Below, one piece after another: positions 1 to 5,257 of a stretch of 7,894 bases of DNA. This stretch comes from Phycisphaerales bacterium. GTDB lineage: Bacteria; Planctomycetota; Phycisphaerae; Tepidisphaerales; Tepidisphaeraceae. The translations under genes were made by a program, and so were the position numbers. The stretch covers positions 1-7,894 of the forward strand of contig JAQGHH010000102.1 of NCBI GenBank assembly GCA_028288945.1, given 5' to 3'. Under the pieces are notes generated by a model. That model had not been told where the DNA came from, made no database searches, and saw nothing but the letters and a program-made list of their open reading frames with translations. Each line of letters opens with the position of its first letter. The first letter of the stretch is position 1.

Positions 1-689
1 ATCCGCGGGTCATCCGCGCGCGGCCCGGGCGCGCCGGAGGCGATCCACTCGGCCAGAAGGTTGTATTCGATCGACCCTGGCTTGATCCGCTCGCCCCCCT
101 TGTGCGGCACGGCAGCCGTGGGCTTGAGCAGCATCAAACTGCGCCCCGGCTCTGACGTGTCGAGCCGCCGGCCCATCGCATGACGCGTCAGGGCGCGCCA
201 GTCGCCTTCGTCGTCATAACCTCGCAGCGAGAGCTTGAACCCGTTCTTCCCAGCCGCGGCGCCATGGCACGCGCCGCTGCTGCACCCGCCGGCCATGAGG
301 ATCGGCTGAATGTCATTGCGGAAGCTCGGGACGGCGGGCTTGTCGAAGGCGGTTACCGTCACCGGGGCAGAGGCGGTACGGTCGCCCGAGGTGGCGGTGA
401 GGGTCGCCTTGCCGTTGCCCATGGGGACGGCCGTCTTGCCGTGAATTTTCAGGACGTTCGGGTCGCTGGAAGTGAAAGAGACGTCTTCGGCTTCGCCGAT
501 CGCGCGGCCTTCATGAAGCTTCTCCACAAGCAACGTCTGCCGGGCCACGGGGCCGGCCAGAGTGAAGTCGCGCGGGAGAATGGCGATGTCGTCCTGCGGC
601 ACGTCCGCGGCGCGCGAAGGTGCGGATTGCAACACGACCGCCAGCGAGGCGATCAAAATCCACGAGAACGGGCCTGAGTATTGCCTCAT
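1..689 (-). CDS. PSCyt1/DUF1549-type secreted protein with Ig-like N-terminal domain (N-terminal part, runs off the left edge)
   Basis: The visible 229 residues start at ATG 687-689 and continue past the window edge. Residues 1-28 look like a Sec signal peptide: a hydrophobic stretch at about 10-22, then a SRAA|D-type cleavage region. Residues about 33-116 resemble a bacterial Ig-like (BIG) fold rich in Thr, Ser and Val. Residues 134-143 carry GGCSSGACHG, in which C136, C141 and H142 give a CxxxxCH spacing instead of canonical CxxCH. The segment after it (FKLSLRGYD, GRRLD, LLLKPTAAVPH, EYNLLAEWIASGAPGPR) matches my memory of planctomycete PSCyt1 proteins, which usually continue into DUF1549 and DUF1553 domains; those would lie outside the window. 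Function in this family is poorly established; a cell-surface or periplasmic role is inferred. The start is uncertain because the frame stays open upstream and there is no clear Shine-Dalgarno before this ATG. Confidence 0.85.
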   Translation of the reverse strand, partial: MRQYSGPFSWILIASLAVVLQSAPSRAADVPQDDIAILPRDFTLAGPVARQTLLVEKLHEGRAIGEAEDVSFTSSDPNVLKIHGKTAVPMGNGKATLTATSGDRTASAPVTVTAFDKPAVPSFRNDIQPILMAGGCSSGACHGAAAGKNGFKLSLRGYDDEGDWRALTRHAMGRRLDTSEPGRSLMLLKPTAAVPHKGGERIKPGSIEYNLLAEWIASGAPGPRADDPR

Positions 690-921
690 TAAGTTGAGCA
701 ATATGTGTCCAAATGCCGTCGCCACGAAGAGCGCGATTAAGATAATGAATCCTCTGCCAAAGTATTGTACCAGCGAATCGGCATTGCATTCGAAGAGGGT
801 GGACAAGAATGTAACCCCGCCGATCAAATGCAGCAGCGCCAATGCCAAATCCGGTCCCCTCTGCCTCGTACTCGGGGGAGAGAGAATAGCTTCCTCGCTA
901 TTCAGGAACCCGATGCCGGGA
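690..921 (-). other. Intergenic stretch with open frame encoding two hydrophobic segments
   Basis: This 232-nt gap separates the phosphatase stop from the ATG of the PSCyt1-type gene. The frame of the downstream gene has no stop across it. It encodes two membrane-like segments, roughly LALALLHLIGGVTFLSTLF and FIILIALFVATAFGHILLNL, just before residue 1 of the annotated protein. There is no ATG or GTG in this frame here. A TTG at 846-848 has GAGGGG 7 nt upstream and could start translation, adding 53 residues. A TACAAT box on the minus strand (764-769) could instead be the -10 element for the ATG at 689, giving a leader of roughly 68 nt. Either this is a 5' leader that happens to be open, or the gene starts earlier and the protein has extra membrane segments. 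Confidence 0.4.
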
Positions 922-1656
922 TCAGGATTTCGCCAACGGCAGGAGTTGCTTCGGATGGTCCCACGTGAGCTGGCGGACTTTATCTTCGCCCACCGCTTCG
1001 ATCGCCCGCCGCAGTCCCTTTAGTCGTAAGGGTAGCGACTTGAGATTGTGCAGGTCGCTGCCGAGCATGAAGTAGCGGTCTTCCGCGAGGAATTGTTCCG
1101 CGACCTGGCGGGTTTGGGTGGTGGGGGGGTCGCCGAGGCATTGGAGATTGCCTTGCATCAAGATCCCCATTTCGGCGAAGTAGTCGGCTAAGCCGGGATC
1201 GTCCTGTACGGCGCGCATGCGCTCGGGGTGGGCGAGGATGGTGGTCAGGCCCATCGACTGCAAATGTTTGACGGCCGGTTCGAAGAACGCCGGGATCTTT
1301 TCGGCCCAGAGGTCGAAGAGCACGTGTCGGCGGCACATGCCGTAGGTGACGACGTCTTCAGCGCTCAGGTCGGCGGTATCGGGGCGGAGGTTGATCTCTC
1401 CGCCGGGGAAGAGGCGGAGGGGAATCGCGGCCTCGTCCAACTCTCGCTGTAATTTGGCGACGCGCTCCGTGATGACCGACGTGTTGTTGTCGGGCAGATT
1501 CGGCCAGATGTGGGGCGTGCAGAAGCTATGCGTATACCCGGCCTCCACCAGCATGCGGGCGCAGGCGAGCGATTCCTCGAGCGTCTGGCATCCGTCATCA
1601 ATGCCCGGCAGAAGGTGCGAGTGAACGTCGATACGGCCGATGGCGATATCATCCAT
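922..1656 (-). CDS. CpsB/YwqE-type PHP-domain protein-tyrosine phosphatase
   Basis: The 244-residue length is typical of CpsB/CapC/YwqE phosphatases, manganese-dependent PHP enzymes that remove phosphate from tyrosine, classically on the bacterial tyrosine kinases controlling capsule or exopolysaccharide export. The PHP metal ligands are in order: H12 and H14 in DVHSHLLPGIDDG, the D20-D21 pair, H49 in CTPH, E87 in GGEINL, H143 in LAHPER, and D201 and H203 in GSDLH. The C-terminus has the usual xxPxxLL pattern (DHPKQLLPL). The start at 1656 was chosen because the PHP strand begins there and ATGGATGA overlaps the upstream methyltransferase stop; upstream in-frame sequence is the antisense-like shadow of that gene. 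No strong Shine-Dalgarno is visible, so coupling to the preceding gene is likely. No tyrosine kinase or polysaccharide genes lie in the window, so the substrate is unknown. It could also be a general PHP phosphoesterase. Confidence 0.9.
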   Translation of the reverse strand: MDDIAIGRIDVHSHLLPGIDDGCQTLEESLACARMLVEAGYTHSFCTPHIWPNLPDNNTSVITERVAKLQRELDEAAIPLRLFPGGEINLRPDTADLSAEDVVTYGMCRRHVLFDLWAEKIPAFFEPAVKHLQSMGLTTILAHPERMRAVQDDPGLADYFAEMGILMQGNLQCLGDPPTTQTRQVAEQFLAEDRYFMLGSDLHNLKSLPLRLKGLRRAIEAVGEDKVRQLTWDHPKQLLPLAKS

Positions 1657-2281
1657 GAACGGGTTCTTTCGTGCCGGGAGCGTCCGGCTTGACCAGGCAT
1701 GCCGTGCAGTCCCCGGCGAGGTAATCCTGCCGCAGGCGCACGTCCGCGCAGAATTCCCGGGCAAAGCGGAGCACTTCCTGCGGCGAATGCCAAAACAAAT
1801 ACACCTGCCCGGCGAGGACGGAAGACGAGAGGAAGTTGAATACCAGCGCCTCTCCCGCCGCGTCGTACGCCCGGCGGACGGTTTTGAAAAACGCCGGGCC
1901 TTCCAGCGTGTTGAGCGAACCGCTGAAGACAACCACGTCCGCCCCGACAAACATCCTTGCCGGCTCGCGCACGAAATCGGCGCGGAGGACCGTCGCCTTC
2001 GGATGCCGCGTTTGGGCGGCGTCGGCCAGGTCGTTCACGGCTTCGATCCCGATGTAGTCGGCGGGCGCTGCGCCATGTTCGAGGAGGAACGATAAATAAT
2101 CCGCGCGCCCGCACCCGGCGTCGAGGACCGACCGGCCCGCCGGGTCGTACGCCCGGCGGATCGCCTCGAACCGCGCCCGCTGTGTGCGAGGGCTGGCCCA
2201 AAGCAGCGACGGAAACTCCGCGCCGTGCTTCTGTGCGGCACGCAGGTAAGGCTCGAGATAGGGTTCACCGGCGGTGCTCAA
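1649..2281 (-). CDS. Class I SAM-dependent methyltransferase
   Basis: The 210-residue protein has a Rossmann methyltransferase core. Motif I is SVLDAGCGRADYLSFLL at residues 51-67, the SAM-binding glycine loop. The acidic residue ending strand 2 is E80 in YIGIEAVNDL, and a motif IV-like strand DVVVFSGSLNTLEG lies at 115-128. The substrate cannot be read from the sequence. The N-terminus (GEPYLEPYLRAA...SLLWASPRTQRARF) precedes the core and resembles uncharacterised stand-alone methyltransferases. I chose TTG 2279-2281 because GAGAGGA lies 6 nt upstream of it. A TTG at 2359 would add 26 residues that look non-coding and lacks a ribosome-binding site, and no ATG is available between the two. 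The gene ends inside the phosphatase gene (8-nt overlap), so the two are probably co-transcribed. GTCGTACGCCCGGCGG occurs twice in the gene (1862-1877 and 2144-2159), each time encoding RRAYD. Confidence 0.85.
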   Translation of the reverse strand: MSTAGEPYLEPYLRAAQKHGAEFPSLLWASPRTQRARFEAIRRAYDPAGRSVLDAGCGRADYLSFLLEHGAAPADYIGIEAVNDLADAAQTRHPKATVLRADFVREPARMFVGADVVVFSGSLNTLEGPAFFKTVRRAYDAAGEALVFNFLSSSVLAGQVYLFWHSPQEVLRFAREFCADVRLRQDYLAGDCTACLVKPDAPGTKEPVHG

Positions 2282-2287
2282 GAAACG

Positions 2288-2318
2288 TCCTCTCTCAAAG
2301 AGCGTCCGCGGGATTGTA
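2288..2318 (-). promoter_or_regulatory. Promoter -10 box and Shine-Dalgarno of the methyltransferase-phosphatase pair
   Basis: On the minus strand TACAAT (2313-2318) would place transcription start near 2306, leaving a leader of about 25 nt. GAGAGGA (2288-2294) then sits 6 nt before the TTG start at 2281. No convincing -35 box is visible; TTCATC at 2336-2341 has 17-nt spacing but matches only 3 of 6 positions. The site is back-to-back with the promoter-like box of the plus-strand flavoprotein gene. Confidence 0.5.
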
Positions 2319-2424
2319 GTGTTGGCGGCGTGAGAGATGAAGTGAACGGGTGACAGCAATCGACACTCGCGCCCGCTCCGGCGATAACACGCGCGCTCAC
2401 AGCAACGTTCGGCACAGCCGAACC

Positions 2425-2430
2425 TACAAT
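2425..2430 (+). promoter_or_regulatory. TACAAT -10-like box directly before the flavoprotein start (leaderless)
   Basis: TACAAT ends 6 nt before the ATG at 2437, so the expected transcription start coincides with the start codon. There is no Shine-Dalgarno in front of that ATG, which fits a leaderless mRNA. The -35 region is weak. Confidence 0.45.
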
Positions 2431-2436
2431 TCAGAC

Positions 2437-2988
2437 ATGGAATGGCTCATCGAATTCCGTCGATCGGCGGGAGAGTTATCTTCGGCAAAGCCGTTGGTGG
2501 CCACGCTCGCGACGGTGGACGCGGGCGGTTCGCCGCGGGCGAGGTCGGTGGTCTTGCGACATATGGGGGGCGACGGCTCGCTCTGGTTTGTGAGTGATGC
2601 GCGGAGCGATAAGAACGTGCAGCTCGCCGAGCGAAACGAGGCGGAGATCGTTGTTTGGCTGCCGGAGGCGCGGGAGCAGTTTCGATTTTTCGGGACGGTC
2701 GATCGGCTTGGTGCGGCGGCGACGGGCGGGGTGCGCCTGGAGATCTGGCGGCAGATGAGCGACGCCAGCCGGGCGCTGTTCTTCTGGCCGGCGCCGGGCA
2801 CGCCGCGTACGCAGGGGGATGCCGCTTTCCCGGCGACGGTGGACGCGGCCACCGCGCCGCCGGGGACGTTTGAGACGCTGTTCCTTGAGCCGACGCAGGT
2901 AGAGCACCTGCGCCTGCTGACCCACCCGCACCAGCGGCGACGGTGGAGAATTGAGAATGGGTGGGAGCGCGAAGAGATCAATCCATAG
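2437..2988 (+). CDS. PNPOx-like FMN-binding flavoprotein (Pyridox_oxase_2 / Alr4036-type)
   Basis: This 183-residue protein has the split-barrel FMN fold of the pyridoxamine 5'-phosphate oxidase superfamily. Residues 18-57 (KPLVATLATVDAGGSPRARSVVLR...SLWFVSDARSDK) form the first strands and the FMN-phosphate region. Residues 64-92 (AERNEAEIVVWLPEAREQFRFFGTVDRL) are the second half of the barrel. Residues 103-124 contain IWRQMSDASRALFFWPAPGTPR, the W/R...FxWPxPG pattern I associate with the Alr4036-type branch rather than true PdxH. The C-terminus (RRRWRIENGWEREEINP) resembles the conserved PNPOx end. True vitamin B6 activity cannot be assumed; many relatives are uncharacterised flavoproteins. 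The start at ATG 2437 was chosen because the family's N-terminal alpha helix begins there and a promoter-like box lies 6 nt upstream. It is divergent from the methyltransferase, with 155 bp between the starts. Confidence 0.85.
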   Translation: MEWLIEFRRSAGELSSAKPLVATLATVDAGGSPRARSVVLRHMGGDGSLWFVSDARSDKNVQLAERNEAEIVVWLPEAREQFRFFGTVDRLGAAATGGVRLEIWRQMSDASRALFFWPAPGTPRTQGDAAFPATVDAATAPPGTFETLFLEPTQVEHLRLLTHPHQRRRWRIENGWEREEINP

Positions 2989-3073
2989 CCGGCTCGGCCG
3001 GGCGAAATGGGCACTTCGTTAGCTTCGCGGATGCACCGCCCTAAGCGGCCTCCGCGGCCGAGCGCTCGGGAGG
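2989..3073 (+). terminator. Hairpins after the flavoprotein gene (possible terminator)
   Basis: Immediately after the TAG stop, CCGGC-TCG-GCCGG (2989-3001) can form a short 5-bp hairpin. Further on, the perfect palindrome CCGAGCGCTCGG (3058-3069) is flanked by CCTCC (3049-3053) and GGAGG (3069-3073), which could extend the stem with a bulge. Neither is followed by a T-tract, so intrinsic termination is uncertain. The second palindrome lies just upstream of the next gene's promoter-like box and could instead be an operator. Confidence 0.3.
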
Positions 3074-3096
3074 TTTCCGCCCGCGTGGCAATCCGC

Positions 3097-3102
3097 TACC
3101 AT
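3097..3102 (+). promoter_or_regulatory. TACCAT -10-like box 6 nt before the DUF5615-like start (leaderless)
   Basis: TACCAT is followed by GCGGCG and then ATG at 3109. TTTCCG at 3074-3079, with 17-nt spacing, is a poor -35. No Shine-Dalgarno lies at the usual distance from the ATG. The octamer GCTACCAT recurs before thpR. Confidence 0.45.
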
Positions 3103-3108
3103 GCGGCG

Positions 3109-3480
3109 ATGCGTTGGCTTGTTCTTGGTCATACCACGGCGGCGGTTTCCGAGGCGCTTAAGCGGCATGGGCACGACGCCCGGCAGGCGGCTGATATCGA
3201 ATTGTCGGCCGATGCTTCGCCGGAGGAAGTGCTGAAGGCGGCGCACGCACATCAACTGGATCTCCTGACCGCCGACCAGACGCTGGCCAACGCGCCCTTC
3301 GGCGAAGACCCCTTTCGCTTCGGCCGGTCAATCGTCTACCTGAACGTCGGCGAAGGGGACGTCGAGCAGGACGATGCGGTGGACCGGTTATTCAACCGCT
3401 ACAAACGCCTCACCCCCGGCCGGCTCTACACCGTGACCAGTTCCCGCGTGAAGATCCGCCAGCTGCCGGGAAGAGCGTGA
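3109..3480 (+). CDS. Small DUF5615-like (PIN-like) protein, divergent, no partner visible
   Basis: The 123-residue protein has the layout of DUF5615/Mut7-C-type PIN-like proteins. It has an N-terminal strand followed by a helix ending in GHDA (residues 1-24, MRWLVLGHTTAAVSEALKRH...), a region SPEEVLKAAHAHQLDLLTADQTLAN (37-61) with the usual second acidic position D56, and a later strand RSIVYLNVG (73-81). Family members usually begin like MRFLADEN, with the first catalytic Asp in that strand; here it reads MRWLVLGH, so this Asp is missing. DUF5615 proteins are commonly paired with a DUF433 antitoxin, and none is seen on either side. It may be a degenerate nuclease or a protein with another role. 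The ATG at 3109 is preferred over 3007 because the fold begins there and a promoter-like box precedes it. Family assignment rests on pattern memory and is moderate. Confidence 0.65.
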   Translation: MRWLVLGHTTAAVSEALKRHGHDARQAADIELSADASPEEVLKAAHAHQLDLLTADQTLANAPFGEDPFRFGRSIVYLNVGEGDVEQDDAVDRLFNRYKRLTPGRLYTVTSSRVKIRQLPGRA

Positions 3481-3486
3481 GGAAAT

Positions 3487-3521
3487 GCTGAACGCTGAAC
3501 GCTGAACGCTGAACGCTGAAT
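3487..3521. repeat. Five tandem heptamers GCTGAAC
   Basis: GCTGAAC is repeated head to tail from 3487; the fifth copy reads GCTGAAT. It begins 6 nt after the stop of the DUF5615-like gene. It is a short tandem repeat array, too short-period for CRISPR. Confidence 0.95.
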
Positions 3522-3578
3522 CCAAGGCGCGGCCGATTGCTAAACTTCAGCTCATCCTGTATTCACATTCCTCGTCGG

Positions 3579-3606
3579 ACTCAGCACTCAGAACCCAGCA
3601 CTCAGC
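3579..3606. repeat. Four tandem heptamers ACTCAGC (inverted relative to the first array)
   Basis: Units read ACTCAGC, ACTCAGA, ACCCAGC, ACTCAGC, followed by ACTTTTT. The reverse complement is GCTGAGT, so it shares GCTGA with the array at 3487-3521 but in opposite orientation, 57 nt away. RNA of the region could pair the GCTGA and TCAGC parts. The array ends in CTTTTT, which could give rho-independent-like termination of upstream transcription. It lies 20 nt before the kinase start. Confidence 0.9.
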
Positions 3607-3626
3607 ACTTTTTACCCGGAGCTTCG

Positions 3627-4532
3627 ATGTCTCTGCTCGTTACCGGCTCGATCGGTCTGGACACGCTTGAAACACCTGCCGGCAAGCGCGATCAGGTGCT
3701 CGGCGGGTCGGCGATTTACTTTTCCTATGCGGCGAGTTTTTTCACGCCCGTGCGGCTCGTCGGCGTGGTGGGGGAGGACCATCCCAAGAGCCTCTTCACG
3801 CTCTTCGAGGGGCGCGAGGTGGACACGGGCGGCATCGAAGTCCGCAAGGGCTCCAAGACGTTTCGCTGGCACGGGTCGTATCTGAAGGACCTCAACGAAG
3901 CCGTGACGGTCGAGGTGGATTTGAACGTGCTCGCCGAGCGTGCGCCAAAGATTCCCGGCGGGTTTTTGGACAGCAAGTTTATCTTTCTGGCCAACACGCA
4001 CCCGGTGCTCCAGCAGGAGATGCTCGCGAGCCTCAAATCGCCCAGGCTGATCGTGGCGGACACGATGAACCTGTGGATCCAGACCGAGCGGCCGCAGCTG
4101 GTGAAGCTGTTGAGCAAGGTCCACGGGTTCGTGCTCAACGACGGCGAAGCCCGGCTGCTGACGGAAGAAAAAAACCTGATCGCCGCGGCAAAGCAGGTCC
4201 TGAAGATGGGCCCGAAATTCGTGGTCATTAAGAAAGGCGAGCACGGCTGCCTGATGGTGAGCGATAGCGGCGCGTTCGTGCTTCCCGCGTTCCCCGCCGA
4301 GGCCGTGGTGGACCCGACCGGCGCCGGCGACAGCTTCGCCGGGGGGATGATGGGGTATCTCGCGACACAAGGCGGCACAATCTCGGGCGCGACCCTCAAG
4401 CGGGCGCTGGCGTACGGCACGGTCGTCGCGAGCTACACGATTTCAGATTTCTCGCTGGAAGGGATCAAACGGGCCGACCGCGGCCAGATCGACAGCCGCT
4501 GGCACGACTTCAAGACGGCGATGAGTTTCTAG
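3627..4532 (+). CDS. PfkB-family sugar kinase (ribokinase-like)
   Basis: The 301-residue protein matches PfkB/ribokinase enzymes, which phosphorylate a sugar or nucleoside hydroxyl using ATP in the cytoplasm. The N-terminal substrate signature is GGSAIYFSYAASFF at residues 26-39, followed by VRLVGVVGED (42-51). The NxxE motif is NDGE at 171-174. The second PfkB signature DPTGAGDSFAGG is at 229-240, with D235 as expected catalytic base and the GAG anion hole. The short lid and the TFRWHGSY segment (78-85) resemble the uncharacterised 'ribokinase group C' branch, so the substrate is not known; adenosine, ribose or another sugar are all possible. The start at 3627 has GGAG 5 nt upstream (3618-3621). 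It lies 146 nt after the DUF5615-like gene with the heptamer arrays in between, so a separate transcription unit is likely. Confidence 0.92.
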   Translation: MSLLVTGSIGLDTLETPAGKRDQVLGGSAIYFSYAASFFTPVRLVGVVGEDHPKSLFTLFEGREVDTGGIEVRKGSKTFRWHGSYLKDLNEAVTVEVDLNVLAERAPKIPGGFLDSKFIFLANTHPVLQQEMLASLKSPRLIVADTMNLWIQTERPQLVKLLSKVHGFVLNDGEARLLTEEKNLIAAAKQVLKMGPKFVVIKKGEHGCLMVSDSGAFVLPAFPAEAVVDPTGAGDSFAGGMMGYLATQGGTISGATLKRALAYGTVVASYTISDFSLEGIKRADRGQIDSRWHDFKTAMSF

Positions 4533-4564
4533 GGTTACCTGGCGTGTCTTCCTGACGATCCAAA

Positions 4565-4573
4565 TGATAGAAT
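4565..4573 (+). promoter_or_regulatory. Extended -10 promoter of the antitoxin-toxin pair
   Basis: TGATAGAAT fits the extended -10 pattern TGnTAnnnT. Transcription would start near 4580, directly at the Shine-Dalgarno AAGGA (4580-4584), which lies 6 nt before ATG 4591. No good -35 is seen, as is common with extended -10 promoters. Confidence 0.45.
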
Positions 4574-4590
4574 GGTGCGAAGGACATCCC

Positions 4591-4818
4591 ATGAGCATTT
4601 CGGATACCGTCGCCCGGAAAGTGGAGCAATTGCCTCCTGAGCGGCAGTTGGAAGTCTTGGATTTCGTCGAGTTCCTCGAGCGAAAGCCGGCGAAGGCCGG
4701 GGCGCGTCGTGATCCGGAGGGATTACTCGCGGATCAACCGTCGAATCTCGGTTTGGAGGAATTTGCCGAGGCGCGCCGTGAGATGTGGCGCGGATTCCCG
4801 CGGGAGATGGGGGCATGA
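4591..4818 (+). CDS. DUF2281-type antitoxin (VapB-like)
   Basis: The 75-residue protein begins ISDTVARKVEQLPPERQLEVLDFVEFLERK (residues 3-32), the LPxExQxEVLDFxEFL signature of DUF2281 proteins. These are commonly encoded directly upstream of PIN-domain toxins. The C-terminal part (43-75, GLLADQPSNLGLEEFAEARREMWRGF) would be the toxin-wrapping region. DUF2281 antitoxins are expected to bind their toxin and probably autoregulate their promoter, though no operator palindrome is obvious here. The start at 4591 has AAGGA 6 nt upstream; an ATG at 4564 overlaps the promoter-like box and is less likely. The stop overlaps the toxin start as ATGA (4815-4818), the usual coupling. The gene itself looks intact although its partner is broken. 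Confidence 0.85.
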   Translation: MSISDTVARKVEQLPPERQLEVLDFVEFLERKPAKAGARRDPEGLLADQPSNLGLEEFAEARREMWRGFPREMGA

Positions 4819-5217
4819 GCGCTTTGGTACTCGATACCCATGCCCTCATATGGTATTTGGAAAAATTCGCCCCGACTTTCCGGGGCCGCGCACGCCGCCA
4901 TTAAAGCTGCGGTCGGCTCCGGTGATTTGCTCCACATTTCGGCAATCTCGCTCGCGGAGATTATATAGCTCGAAGAAAAGGGAAGAATCGCAGCAAATAC
5001 GTTTCTGCGAGTGGTGGGAGAACTCGGACGATCTGGAAGTGCATTGGCAGAGGTCGCATTCAATTCTGTCATTGCGGAGGCGATGACCCGAATCCCTCGT
5101 GACATCGTGCCGGATCTTCCGGACCGGATACTCGCCGCAACCGCATTGCACCTGGGCGTTCCACTTGTGACCGCGGATCTTCGCATTCGCTCAGCGAATT
5201 TACCTACGATCTGGTGA
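4815..5217 (+). pseudogene. Broken PIN-domain toxin (VapC-like): frameshift plus internal stop
   Basis: Translation from ATG 4815 gives MSALVLDTHALIWYLEK and then leaves frame, stopping at TAA 4902-4904. Removing one T at 4866/4867 restores a typical PIN toxin (EKSPRLSGAAHAAIKAA...), but a TAG at 4966-4968 interrupts it at codon 51, where LAEII-Y/F-LEEKGRI would be expected. The rest stays open to TGA 5215-5217 and keeps family hallmarks: VPDLPDRILAATALHLGVPLVTADLRIR. In the restored numbering the acidic catalytic residues D7, E48, D103 and D121 are all present. PIN toxins are metal-dependent RNases. The longest intact piece is a 68-codon segment from GTG 5011, which lacks D7 and E48 and should not be active. 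The lesions look recent because the rest is well preserved; sequencing error must be excluded. Confidence 0.88.
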
Positions 5218-5246
5218 ACGGAGCCGGATTAGGACCCCGATGTTGC

Positions 5247-5252
5247 TACCAT
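5247..5252 (+). promoter_or_regulatory. TACCAT -10-like box 5 nt before the thpR start (leaderless)
   Basis: TACCAT (within GCTACCAT) ends 5 nt before ATG 5258. The sequence between is GAGGG, which is too close to act as a normal Shine-Dalgarno. No convincing -35 is seen. Confidence 0.45.
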
Positions 5253-5257
5253 GAGGG

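Noticed and set aside
180..677. 165-codon plus-strand open frame opposite the PSCyt1-type gene
   Set aside because: Arg/Gly-rich shadow of the minus-strand gene whose motifs are convincing.
1862..2159. 16-nt exact direct repeat GTCGTACGCCCGGCGG inside the methyltransferase gene
   Set aside because: Both copies encode RRAYD in the same frame; probably coincidence of similar peptides and biased codons and not a mobile or recombination site.
1365..2201. 278-codon open frame on the minus strand across methyltransferase and phosphatase
   Set aside because: Arg/Pro-rich out-of-frame reading of two clear genes on the same strand.
2279..2359. Longer methyltransferase start at TTG 2359
   Set aside because: The added 26 residues show no conservation pattern, there is no ribosome-binding site, and the promoter-like box at 2313-2318 would lie inside the coding region.
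3487..3606. CRISPR array
   Set aside because: Repeat unit is 7 nt with no spacers; simple tandem repeats.
3612..4370. 252-codon open frame antisense to the sugar kinase
   Set aside because: It mirrors a strongly supported PfkB gene, shows no recognisable domain, and long antisense frames are expected at this GC content.
4860..4970. Programmed frameshifting as explanation of the toxin frame break
   Set aside because: The AAAAATT run could invite slippage, but the additional in-frame TAG downstream would still end the product, so two lesions fit better.
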